Shown here one piece after another: positions 12,601 through 31,790 of a stretch of DNA of 64,000 nucleotides. How positions within the stretch are numbered: the stretch's first letter is position 1; each line of letters starts with the position of its first letter. Position numbers and translations under genes: made by a program. The notes beneath the pieces are model-generated. The model worked only from the letters and a program-made list of their open reading frames with translations. It did not search any database and had not been told where the DNA came from. The DNA lies in NCBI GenBank assembly GCA_933228915.1, contig OW121827.1:17271286-17335285 (forward strand). Reading direction: 5' to 3'. Source of the stretch: Telmatherina bonti (taxonomy: Eukaryota > Chordata > Actinopteri > Atheriniformes > Telmatherinidae).

Positions 12601-14470
12601 TTCATTAAAACATTCAACTTAAGTTTACAGAGCAAAAAAGAAGCACAAAAAATAAGATAAATGTTTATCTGGGTAATTCTTTATTCAATGAGTTACTAAT
12701 GTGGCCACAGACTCTCCAGGTTCTCCAAAACAACATTATTGTGAGTCAGCAGAACATCCAGAAGACACAACATTACGTTCAGATTTTCCACACTCATGTT
12801 TCTGTTAATGAGAAGACAGCTTTGAGTTAGAGCCGGTCTCTTGGCTTAATTGGCTAAAAATATTACTTTGAGCCAATTTAATTACATATTAGGACATTCA
12901 AGAACTACACAGATTCATAGCAGATAAGAATTTAAACATTAGCAGCATGAAACAGTCCATCATATTCAGTCTTATTGATAAGATCAGCAGTCCAATATGA
13001 TATGAGCTGGAGGTGATCACACTCTCTTGAACATACACTTAAAAGGATATGTGAAAATGTAGTAGAATCGGTGTCAGACTAACAGCTTTTTCAACCTGTC
13101 AGTCACCCAGCCCTGTGTGAGGAAACACACTCTCAGGTGTAATAAAAAAGAGCCTGTGCCCTTGAGCCAGGATTGGGAGATTATTCATGCCTTGTGTGTC
13201 GAATGTACAGAGCGTGGAAACACAGTGTAGATTGGATCTGCAAACTGCTGTCATGCAACATGTCTCTCAGTCACACATTTGTATTCCTACACATACCTGG
13301 ATGATCTCTTAATCAAATATAGCTCACCTGCTCCTAGGATGCGTGTCACCACACAGATAGTGTTTGCTGAAAGCCGGGAGCCATCCTTCGCCTGCCAACA
13401 GATTTTAAACAACGGCAGAAGGAAGAAACATATTGTCCTACTTCCTCCCTCACTTCATTAGAACCTTCACTTTATCTCATCTGTCATCATCATGCAGCTG
13501 CATTGCACATTATGTATTGTATGAGCCACAAAAGAAAAAGAAAATGTTTGGATTTGTAAAAATCTAGCTGATTGTGTTATCAGAGTAGCGCCACTCATGA
13601 GGAACATTGTCAGTGGAACAACATTCAGCTTGTGATTTGTCAGTAGAAGCAGCACAAGCTTTTATTTATTTAGTTTTTTAACTCTGTTTTCCTTTTAACC
13701 AGAGTCAATCAAGAAGAGGCGTTAAGATTTATGTGTGTCCAGTCCAGCTATAATAACCACAAGTTAAGTAAGGAAGAGCTCAAGGGCACGCTGCAGCCAA
13801 GGAGGTTCGCATCTAACTGAAATAAACACACACACACACACACATATAACACGATGATGCTCTCACAGGTAATTCAACACAACTTCATTAATGTGAATGA
13901 CTACTTAGTGTGTCAGAAGGCTCCTGAGGTGGTGATGATTGCATTCTTGACAGATCCAGTGTGGATATCCAAAACTCTTAATAAACTCATCACATCCCTT
14001 GCTGTTGGAGATGCTTAGTTCAAATAAGGCCTCGTAAATTTGCCTTTGGTGCAGTTGTCTTGCCCACAGATGACAGCAGATTGAAAACATCACTGACCTC
14101 TGAGAGTGTGACTTACAGCCTTACTGTGACAGAAGAAAGATGTGAAGGTGCGGGTGTTTTATAGTGCACGTTGAAAAGAGAAGGGGGGGGCATAACTCAG
14201 GTACGGACCTTACTGTGATTCAGAATTTAAAGTTGAAGTTGATTTATGGCCATCAAATCAGGCTTTTATCATTCCAAGGTTAATTGAATCGTGTTGTCTT
14301 TAGTATTTAGTGGCTGGCGTTGGTACTAACAGAAACATTATGGACAATTAATCCCCCTCTTTTACGAGTCAAGACTCTGATCAGCAATGGCTACCCTGAA
14401 AACAGAAGTTTGCTCTTTTGATAAAAGCAGTGAAAGTTCAAAAATAAAAACCTCAAAATCCTACAAAGTT
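9641..14470. other. Noncoding stretch with a degenerate repeat
   Basis: No splice-supported exon was found. A poly(T) run is at 9977-9990. A degenerate repeat rich in GATTCGATT-type words lies at about 11615-11760. The longest ORF (10692-11096, 134 codons, + strand) has no recognised domain and no flanking gene signals; the DNA around 10610-10920 looks unusually complex and may be a conserved noncoding element. A short (CA)n is at about 13827-13843. Confidence 0.4.
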
Positions 14471-14868
14471 TTAAAGACACACTACAGAACCATTCTCCCC
14501 ATCACAACGGCTAATTCGGCATCCATCTTGCAACCTACCTGACTTGTTAGCTCTCTCCAGCCAGAACAAGACGATCTTACAATAACTCTTGTTTTGTCCC
14601 TTTCTCTCTTTTAATCTTCTGGCATTTCTTTGCTGAATCAGTGATGTTGCTTGTTTAAAATAGCCAGTTCCATATTTTACCGCGAAGCAAAACGTCACAT
14701 TGCGTCCCGGATGTAAAAATTGTATAGTGTTGGTTTCTCAGCCTCGGGACGCTGCTGGGCAGCACCGGCTCTAAAAAAATACACGATAGATGTCACTGTG
14801 TCATCGAACAAGTCCGGGACGCAGAGTTTTAAAGTAAAAAAAAAAAAAAATTCACAATGCGTCTTTAA
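14471..14868. mobile_element. TTAA-flanked MITE
   Basis: The element lies between two TTAA tetranucleotides (14471-14474 and 14865-14868). Its ends are inverted: AGACACACTACAG at the left and, read from the right on the other strand, AGACGCATTGTG. About 390 bp separate them, with no coding capacity and an internal A15 tract at 14837-14851. TTAA target duplications are typical of piggyBac and Kolobok DNA transposons; which of these supplied the transposase cannot be told. Confidence 0.5.
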
Positions 14869-17306
14869 AGCTTGAGAGAGGTCTGATGTTATAGTTGTCT
14901 GAAATTTCAAAACTGATGTTGTTGAGGCAAATTGATTGATTGATTGATTGATTGACTTAGGAAGTTTGTTTTACCGCCATGACAAAATATGACAACAAAA
15001 ATTAAAGTAAAACCAAAAAAGAAAACTCAAAAAGATTGAGTGGAAACATAAACTTATCAAACCCCGACCCAGTAAACTACAGCAAATTTTTAGACATTAT
15101 ACTATAAACACATTTAACATTGATCATAACTGCTAGGCAGTGCTTTTACTGATAACAGAACAATAGCAATATTATTAATATTCAGTATTTAAAATGAATG
15201 TCTTAAAGAATGATTTTTGTCATGGACATATGTAGTAATGATGGAACTAACAACAATAACAGTAATAATCATAGTTATATCAACATAGTAAAGTCAGCTC
15301 TGGTCCAAAATGAATAAAAACGTTTTTCATTACAGTTACTTATTCATTCCTATCATAGTTGTTCTCACAGTTATCAATTAAATACGCTTTCTATGTAATA
15401 TGTAAATGTATTCATTCATTCATTTTCAAAACCTCTCAGTCCAGTTCAGGGTCGCAGGTTAATATGTAAGTACGATGTGTAGATCAATGAAAACCTCCAA
15501 AAGCAGGTTTACAAAACTGCCATAGATTTGCAAATGTCATTGCAAGTCTTAACAGCCTTTACCCCTGTGTGAAGTGGCTTCGTTCAAGGATGATAGTGTT
15601 TTAGCACTAAAGCCAAACTCGTACCAAACAAAAGCAGCAGCCAACCAGCTAATAACGTCCTCAGCATAAAGTAACTTTTTATGTTCCCCCTCAATGTGAT
15701 GCTGCACAGTTTATAGTATCAATTAAGTCTTGAGTGGCTATTGCTTAGCAACACAAGTCCTATCTCCTCCATCTCCTGCCTTAAATTTTTATAGACACAC
15801 AAACGTGTCTATCTGCAAGCACCTACACCCTTATTCATGCCACTTTTGTATATGATTAGTATAATGACTATAATTAATCAGAGGCTCAATGTGTCTGACA
15901 GGGGTTCTTAGGGGTGGCAGTGTTCATTTTAGAGTGCTTTTTAGAGCGTTGCGCTCTCTTTAATGACCCTAGCAGGGGAACTAGAGGAAAGCAGGCGCTA
16001 CAATGCGAACCATTTCTCACGTCTTCCTGTGTCTTAATGATAATGATACAGCTGTCCCCTTGCACCTGAGAGCCACCGGCACAGCCCAACTCCATTAATC
16101 CATTAGAGGCAATCAGGAAGTCTAAAGAAAGAGAAAAAATGAGAAAGCCTGCATTCCAAACATACCTCCACAGCAATTCAGCAGACAGCATGTTAGAAGA
16201 TGTGTTGTCTGGTGCAGGAGTCTAAGAGAGGACATGCCTTAGGAAATTTTAGGAAAATACCCAAGACATCCTATATTCTTTCATTTACAAGTGTATTTCA
16301 TTAACATTGTTCATAGCACATCATTAAAATCTCTGCTAGTGCAGAAAGAAAAGTGTACACTCAACGACTTGGCATCAAATTCCGTCACATTTCCTACTTC
16401 ATGAACCCCAACTATCGTGTTTAATCCCTGCGACTCCAGGGTGACTCTTTCATCAGAGAGGGATCTCTCCTATGCTGTCAGTGTAAGAATCTGCAGGCAT
16501 GGGCGGGGGGGTTGAATTTTGTTTGTGTTTTTGTGTATGACCTTGAGCAGCACTCAAGGCTTATTGAGCTGATTTTGAGCAGAAGCAGCGACGACAAGCT
16601 GACAGGCTAAACGCAGTGAAACAAGCCGGATTTAAAGCAGCGGAGTTCTTGGCAGGTAGAGGAGGCCGTCAGTCATGACTGCTGTCGTGAGGTGGGTGCA
16701 GATGAGTCACAGCAGTCTGCTAATGCTTCTGAAGGGGCTTTCTTTGTTCTTGTTTTTTTCCCTACTTGTTTTGTGTCCCAACATTGACTTTGAACAGATT
16801 TTTTTTTTTTTCACACCTGTCACTCTGCCATGAAAACACTTACAAAGTTCTCACTGCCAGTCAAAATGCCAGTCATCAATGGGCTGATGTAAAATCTAGA
16901 TTAATTGATTCTTTCCATTCCCCGGGTTAGACTCATCACACAGAACCCTGCTTGAACCAGTGCTTTCCATCAAAGGTGTGCCTGTGGTCTTAAATCGTTT
17001 GTTTTACAGGCCCTGGTAACTAAGTATGTTTGGGCTTTGGATTGTTAATTAGGAAAATTGAAAGTTGGTTGGAAATTACAAAGGTAATAATCATGATACA
17101 CATAACTGCTGTTTCAAGTCTCTGTGTTGTTAGTATAAATAAAATATCAAAAACAGAGAAATTAGGAAATTTTGTCGTTTGAACTATCAACTAATTCTCA
17201 GTTGCCTCCAAAATTTCTTTCTGTCTCAACTAAAATGATACCTCATTGATCTGTACAGTTGTCCTAAAATTATTGATTAAGTGCATTTGGAAAGATTTAG
17301 TTTTAC
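14869..17306. other. Noncoding stretch with SINE tail and a possible conserved element
   Basis: A (GATT)n array is at about 14932-14955. At 15408-15470 there is a short piece of the same SINE tail as at 21315 (ATTCATTCATTCATTTTC followed by a CTCAGTCCAGTTCAGGGTC-like stretch). The 15880-16180 segment is non-repetitive, balanced in composition and homeodomain-site-rich (TTAATGATAATGATA, CATTAATCCATTA), so it could be a conserved enhancer. No exons seen. Confidence 0.4.
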
Positions 17307-17797
17307 TTAAAGTGGCTATAGAATGCACATTTCAGTCTAATTTATTTTAGTATGCAAGTCCAGAAGGGCAAGAAATATCCAAGCATTTTTCACAAACGCC
17401 TTCGTTTATTTTGTGTTGATCCTCTCAGACCAGCCACTGCCAGAAACAAGCAAACAGAGAAAGCTCCGCCCTATGTCGTCCCTGCAGTCGGCGTCTGTTT
17501 GTTTATCTGCTAGGAGAACCTATATTGAGCATTGAAGGTGGGCGTGGCTTTCTTCTCGTGAACATGCACAAGCTAGAGAAGATGACCAATCACTGAGTCC
17601 CTTCCCCGGGACGCCACTAAAATTTCAAAGTACAAAAAACTCTCTAAAGCCAATCGTTTCCATCGCCGTGGAAATAGTTTAAATTGTTAATTAAAAAAAA
17701 AAAAAAACTGTTCCGCTCATATGTCATATGAGTATTCAACACTATAGCACTGTAGGAAGCTCAGAAAACCAGAAATAGCAGAGTAGAGCCACTTTAA
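17307..17797 (+). mobile_element. TTAA-flanked MITE, copy A
   Basis: A 483-bp element lies between TTAA at 17307-17310 and TTAA at 17794-17797. The termini are inverted repeats (left AGTGGCTATAGAATGC, right end read in reverse AGTGGCTCTACTCTGC). Its left end matches the reversed right end of the element at 24432-25183, including the shared CACATTTCAGTCTAATTTA-type stretch. Its right part (TTCAACACT, CTGTAGGAAGCTCAGAAAA) matches the reversed left end of that element. It is therefore the same family in opposite orientation. No coding capacity. Confidence 0.65.
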
Positions 17798-18651
17798 GTG
17801 TGAAATGAACCAGTGGTAAGTAAAGTAGCTGTAGTTGGAATTTAATGGCATCATATACTATGAATAAGTGACATCCTCACTCATTCATTATCCTAACCAC
17901 TTAGTCCGATTAAGGGTCCCAGGGAAGCTGGAGCATATCCCAGCAGTCTTAGGGTGAGAGGTGGGGTACAACCTGGACAGCTCGCCTGTCCATCACAGGA
18001 ATAAGGGACATATGCTTTCATATTTAAAATATACTAAGTACCCTCAGCTGAAAGGCAACAATAAACTGATGTTTGTCAGAATTTCATAGAAATCTGTCAA
18101 TTCATTATCAGAATGATTGACTGATAGGTGATTTAAAAAATCCCTCCGTATTTAAGTTTTTACTTAAATACAAAATGTTACATTACAAAAAGCAGTGAAA
18201 TTGACAAATGCACCTCTGCCCCTACTAAAAACAAGAAAACAAAAACTCATCAAAATCAGAAAAAAAACCCAGAAAGAAGTGCATCTTCACAAGAAGGTGG
18301 AAAAGGATTCTCCAACTGTAATAATAAACAGAAAAAGTCGGCTGTGCATAAATATTGATTCCGTTCTTTCCTAAAATGTCATGCATATAATCAAATAAAA
18401 TATGCCTATAGATACTTGTTACATAGATATTTATTCACATGCAGTTTGTGCAATAATGAAACATGTTTATATGCACACATGCTCACAGTCACATCTCATG
18501 AAGCTGGTGTGTGTTTTAAAACACTGCTCACATGCTATATTTTACAAAAAAAATTAATTTATGCAGTAGCTTTTTCTCATAGCTGAAATGCTTTCTGCAT
18601 ATTATAAGCTGCTACTCTGTCTTTACCGCATTATTGGATTTTTGTTCTCAG
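17798..18651. other. ralyl-proximal noncoding DNA with SINE fragment
   Basis: Positions about 17876-18010 carry a 3' fragment of the fish SINE seen in full at 21315-21690 (CATTCATTATCC tail, CTTAGTCCGATTAAGG, 'ctggagcatatcccagcag', 'cctggacagctcgcc'). The remainder is AT-rich and leads to the polypyrimidine tract and acceptor of the first ralyl exon in the window. Confidence 0.5.
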
Positions 18652-25595
<6,944 letters not shown>

Positions 25596-25600
25596 GTACG

Positions 25601-27964
25601 GTCAGTATTTAATCTTGTCGTTAATGACGCCACATGAGCTGAGCTCCCTTATTGCATTTCAGGGACACAGTTTGGAAAGCAAATGCGCAGTAGCTGTTTT
25701 AACACCTAACAACCTCAGCAGAAGCAGCGATTCAAATGATCATTTCTTTTCCACCTTTAAGTGGACCCAGAGATTGAAAATCGCAGCTCATCACCGTTGA
25801 GTTTTATTCATCGCACTATTGTTCTAAATGACCCATCACTCTCCCCATTGTGGGGTAAAAGTAGAAGCAGCTTCTCTGCAGTTATCATTGTTATCCATGC
25901 AGTTAAGACTCTATGCCAGCTGCACTCTCGACTAAATGACATTTAAATCTCCTCTGATTTGTGAACAAATGGCTATGAGATTTAATTTTCCTATTGGCTG
26001 ACATTTTCTACCTGCTATCCTCAAGTCCCCACAAACGGAAATCATTGAAAGTGCTCAGAAAATACATTGATAAGATGATTGCAGAAAGATTCATTTGTTT
26101 GGTTGGATATCAGGTTTGTTCCTTTATTTTATTGTTAGTCTTCTTGTTAATTATTTTTTCTTTTGTTTTTTAGATTGGGTGGAAAAGAAGCAAGAAGTAC
26201 AATAAATCGTGAGAACAGATACCAGCAAAACCTGCTTAATCGAGGAGTTTGACATTATGGGAAAGAAGAGAAACGGCGGAGGTTTTCAGACTTGTGTGGA
26301 GCTCGTTTGCCTCATCACAACACGTCACTCCCGATGTGTGCTTCATCAAAATGCTGGGATTGAATATTCTCCAGACTACTGCAAGATCAGCTACAAAGAG
26401 CAATCAATAATCTCACCTCAGAATGATTGCTTTTCCTAAAAAATATGGACAGTACAGTATATTGTGTGCTTACTATATTATAGTCTGTATTGTGCATAAA
26501 CATGCAGTTATTGTAACCAGGTGAAAATGAAATGATCTCCTTTGTTGTATCTCAATGTTTGTTTCAATTTCTGTGCATTGAAAACTGCAACAAGTGTAAG
26601 AGAAAACACGTTTTCTTTGGCAACAGACGATAATGTGCTTTGCTTTATTTCTACAACAGGATAAAATGTACATGATGTAATTTATTCACAATGCCTCATC
26701 ACTGTATTGTATGCATATCACGTTTGTCATTAGTCTTACAAGATAAGCATTTTCAATTGTTTGCACCGTTTATGGTTATCAAAAGATGACAAGTTTTTGC
26801 TATCAGCATGTAAGAGTTGTGATTGTTTTGGACCATTTGTATTCATTGCATATGTTGTACAGCTATGGATGATAAGAGTTTTTGACATAAACCCGCTCCC
26901 ACTCTACAAACAGTGTTGTTCTTTTTTTTTTTTCTGTAAACGTGTGTAGGGTTGAGGATGGGCGGAATTAGGAGTAAAGCAGCATCCAACAGTTTATGTT
27001 TTATTCCCAATACCCTATAAAGGTGACATTTGGCCTGTTTGCATTCATGATTTTTAATGCACATGTTGAACTTGTATGTGAGAAAGCAGATAATGGAAAT
27101 TGTATTTGTTAGTGGTTTGGGACTTATCACTGTTGGTGAATGAGAACAATGTTTATCTTAATTGATGTTTATCTGAAGCCACCGAGACATTGTTGGCTTT
27201 GTGCTAACATAAATCTTGTTTGATGGCTCTCACATTTCATCAATGTAAAGAAGAAGACCTTTTCAAACAGCCACCACTTCCCTTTGGCAATTACCACAGA
27301 CCAAACAGAGCTGGCGCTGGGATGCAGATGTGTGTGCCGATTTTGCTCTCAACAATCATTGCCAGCTCAAAAATGTATCAGCAACACATCATCGTTGCTC
27401 ACAAAAAATGCATTTTACCTTGGAAACAATACATAAATCTGCATAAATCTATTCTTGAAATAGCTGCAGAGTGAAGGCTGAGCATGTCAGGGGTGGAAAG
27501 GTGGGGATATTTAATATATACTTAACTTAAATCAGACTTAACTTAAATCAGACAAATGTGCCATGCCAGAGACATATAAAGCTGTAAAGAGATAATTGAT
27601 TTGAACAAAAACGGGTTTTGAATGTGCATTAATAAGTGAAGGTATTGCGGTATATTTATGTTGGAAGAAGAACTTAAGTTCATATCATGACAACAAATTT
27701 GAATGAGCTTTTTTCATGTGCTTTAAAGTGCCACTATGGTTCCTTTTGTAAACACTTACTGCTAAAATCAGACAGTTTGACAATTTATATAATCCTTACA
27801 TTTATATTCAAGGTTGATTTGTTGTTATTCTTGCTGAACAAATAGTGCTATGATGATGAATAGCTTAATGAAATGTTGCAGAGAATAAAATACATTTTGA
27901 GCACATTATTTGGTTTCATATAGGCGTGTGGAATGGTTTAAATGGAGCCGCTGCCTTGTATGCA
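25601..27964. other. ralyl 3' flank / probable 3'UTR and intergenic DNA
   Basis: AT-rich DNA without further exons. A motif TTTAAAGTGCCACTATGG at 27723-27740 resembles a terminal repeat of the TTAA MITE family, but no partner end was found. A short tandem of about 16 bp (ACTTAACTTAAATCAG, twice) lies at 27521-27553. Where the ralyl transcript ends cannot be fixed. Confidence 0.4.
26174..26212 (+). other. ralyl: Possible alternative last coding exon of ralyl
   Basis: A long T-rich tract ending TTTTTTAG precedes 26174. Exon 5 of ralyl ends on a whole codon (23571), so joining it here would read IGWKRSKKYNKS and stop at 26210-26212, giving a basic tail in place of IENHISDIDN. Alternatively, a donor-like ACG|GTCAGT just after the 25593 stop (exon end 25600) would make this a spliced 3'UTR exon. 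AATAAA occurs at 26201-26206. Transcript data would decide; the evidence is splice signals and phase only. Confidence 0.35.
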
Positions 27965-28049
27965 ACATTAATTCATTCATTTTCTATACCCAATTAAAGG
28001 CTGGGGGAAGCTGGAGGATGTCCCAGAAATCGTCAGACAAGATGCATGG

Positions 28050-28571
<522 letters not shown>

Positions 28572-28615
28572 CATGGTACACCCTGGACAAGTCACCAGTC
28601 TATCATAGCAAAAAT

Positions 28616-31330
28616 GCTATATTTTTAAAGTATAAATAGAGTTTATAAGTTAAACATTTATTACAAAAGGAGTGTGAACACTGTGCTGCTTCCTCAGACT
28701 CTAGAATATGTCTTAATATCATACATTACCAACAGAACTGCCTGTGCTTCTGAGATTAAATCAAAGCTGCATGAAAACATAAAACCTTAGACTGAATTAA
28801 ATTGAAAAATTGTTATTCAGTTTAGCTTTTTCATTTACACTCATTTTCAATAAACAACTGGAAGCAACAATGTGGGGGAAAAGGCACATAAGGATGCTAA
28901 ATGTACACATTTTCAAGTAACAAAACTGTAATAAAAAATGTTGTCACCTGTTTAATAATTTCCTCATAGTCTACGCTTTGTTTTAACACAGTGCCCTTGA
29001 AAACCACAGCAAATGAGAGATGTGGTGGTCCGGCAGTGGCAGATGGTATTTCTAATTCAGTCACTTCATTAGCACCAGATCATCATTTTAACAGGTTAAG
29101 GAGGGTCATTGGCTGGGTTGCAGGTATAATTGGTTCTATCAGTGCTGGCCAGCAGCCAGTGAGTACAGTGATCAGTCATGCAGTGCTATATAATATGGAC
29201 AATGTTCAGTGTGAGATGAACTAAATCAATCAATGGCATGTGGAACTGCTGGAGAAATTATGAATATAATAGGGGTCAGGATCTCAATGATTCATCTGTG
29301 ATTAGCCATAAATGAGCAATGACACAAAGCTCACTGCAAGCCTTGTTTCACAGGCTTATAAGTCAAAACGGCACTAATGGTGGCTGCTTTTTGAATTATA
29401 TCACAGGAAAACCATGCATAAGGAAATCTATTATTCCCATAATAGACTAAAGACATAAATATATATGTCTACATTTACATACAATTATTTTAATGACATT
29501 TTTCAAAACTGAATATATTCTCTCTTTTTAAAATCTGTTTTACTTAATTGAGTTTCTTTTTTTTAAAATTCTAATTATCTTTTGAGTGAAGGTGTTATGG
29601 TGTGTCTGAGCAGGGGGTGTTTCCGAATTTTCTTTTGGATCAGAAAAGTTTATCTTACCTTAAATAAATTCAGCATTCTTCTTTGTAGAATTTGTGAATT
29701 GCAAAGATGGTGTTGTCTAATTAGGCTCTGCTTGTTTTATGACGCTTGACTCTTATTTATCATCATCACATGCAAGATTTTTCAAATAAAAGAGGTACAT
29801 ATAAGCAAAAGGACAAAAAAGAAAACTTGCTGATTCATTTCTGATGTCTTTTTTAATTAATAATTCCACCAAACCACAGATCTGTCCTGTTTTAAAAATG
29901 TTGATGCACCAACAGCAAGTCTTTAGTAAGTGTATGAAAATATCAAAAATATTTTTTAAAAGTCAATCTTGGTTCAACATATTTTGCTAAATGAAAACAT
30001 ATAAAAGTGTTTCTTCTGCCCTTGAACACTGAGAATTAGTTAAGAAAACCTTAGACTGAATTAAATTCAGTTCAGTCTAAAGATGTTCTGCATTTCCTAA
30101 GCTAAAGTGAAGCAGTGAAACTACAAATTGTCAAGAAAGCTATCAGTAAACAAGTACACAATGATTTCTGGCATTTTTTATTTGATCAATAAATTCCTTC
30201 TTTAATCTAAAGTCCTTAGAGAGAAAAAAAACACAGTCTGAAAGAAAAACTATCAAATACATGAAGACTGAAAGAATCCGACATACAAGAATGAAATCTT
30301 TGAAAATGAGAAAATATGTCAAATGTACTTTTAGTTTTACAAATTTTGTCATAGTTTTTATCACAACGATGTGATGCCTGCAAAGGCTACAACACAGAAA
30401 CAGATGTAGGCAATGTCCAGCTATTTGCCACTAAGAAAGCTCAACCCACTAATGATGTTCAGATAAAACTTCTAACATGACCATTGAATGTGTAGAAGTG
30501 AGACTGTTTTCATTATTTGTGTCTAAAAATCTATTTAAATTTATTTATGCCAATCAGTTTTAGAAATTGACATTACCAAGAAAAATAGAAGAAAGATTTA
30601 ACTTGAGGGCACACTGAGCGTTGAATGTGTCAGGTAATAATACCCCTAATTCATTATTGTACAGGTACTGAGAGAAAGAATGAAAGATAAGGGGATATAG
30701 TTATAGTCAGAGTTTACTAATCAAAAGACCTATCTAAGCACATAATAAATAACAATTATTAGTTCAAGGTAACTACACATGGGCTTTTCATTCAAAAAAT
30801 CTGTTTAAAAGATGTTTAACCATGTTTTTCCATGCTTTTTTGGAAATATAATTCTACATCATATAAGAGATGAAAAATAAATTCGGAAATCCATTTGTAA
30901 AGAATTTGAAGGAGGGTTTGTTATTTCTCCATTTTGTTACAATGTTAAGTAAAAACTTCCACACAAAATAAGTATGTTAATGAAATTAGATTGTTTGGAT
31001 ACCTTTATAGCATAAAATATCAGAGAAATGAAAATTGAAAATTAAAATCAATGATTTCAAGAGAAAGCCAATCTTTCATGTTGTTCCAGAATTTTGGCTC
31101 TTTTTGGGCTTTATCTTAACTTTGACAGAATTTTAAGACAGTCATTGGCTACAGTGGCTGGGAAAGTTAAATAATTTAACAGACAATTCCGGTCATAAAG
31201 AAAATACATTAGAATACATTGAATATAATATATTTATATATTAGTTGCATTAAATGTAATACATTTAATGGGACTACTTTACATATGTTTCTGAAAACTG
31301 ACCTAAGTAACCATGGGAACTTCAGTGGGC
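28616..31330. other. ralyl-lrrcc1 intergenic DNA
   Basis: No exons recognised. The 28990-29345 segment is non-repetitive and more complex in composition than its AT-rich surroundings, with motifs such as GTGATTAGCCATAAATGAGC, so it may be a conserved noncoding element. A 23-bp sequence occurs twice in direct orientation (28781-28803 and 30045-30067); the second copy is part of an imperfect hairpin (30051-30080). Confidence 0.4.
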
Positions 31331-31334
31331 GGAG

Positions 31335-31790
31335 ACCTTCAACCTTTCCGGAAGGAACACTCAACTACGTCATACAAACAGGAAGTGCAATTTAAGAGCG
31401 GCTAGTTTAACTCGACGCATCTAAACAAAATAAGTTACTTTTAGTTGCTGGTGTTTAGTTGTCAAAAACGAAGTGTAAAAGAGTTTTTGGCTGTTACAGC
31501 ACTTAAAGCTCCTGTTGATGAAGGTTTCGCTGTTACTTAGCCGTCCTTGAGCTTATTCGGTAGGACCTACACTTTGACTTAGTTGCTAAGTAGCAGCTAA
31601 ACAGTTGGAGTTTATGGTTTCAGGAAGTTTTTAGCTCATGTTGTGAATTGTAACAAAAACAGTCGGAGTTTATGGTTTCCAGGAAGTTTTTATCTCATGT
31701 TGTGAAATGTAACAGGAGCGAGTTGTTGCTCGTAGCTAAAGTTGATGTAAAACGGACGGGAAAACACCACAAACAGCTGCCAACGTCGTT
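31335..31790 (+). promoter_or_regulatory. lrrcc1: lrrcc1 promoter and 5'UTR with internal tandem duplication
   Basis: Two ETS-type motifs (CCGGAAGG at 31349-31356 and CAGGAAGTG at 31378-31386) flank a CRE/ATF-like TACGTCAT (31366-31373). There is no TATA box, as usual for housekeeping or ciliary genes. Between this and the start codon there is a direct duplication of about 56 bp (31601-31655 and 31659-31714), sharing GGAGTTTATGGTTT and AGGAAGTTTTTA blocks with few differences. Confidence 0.55.
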
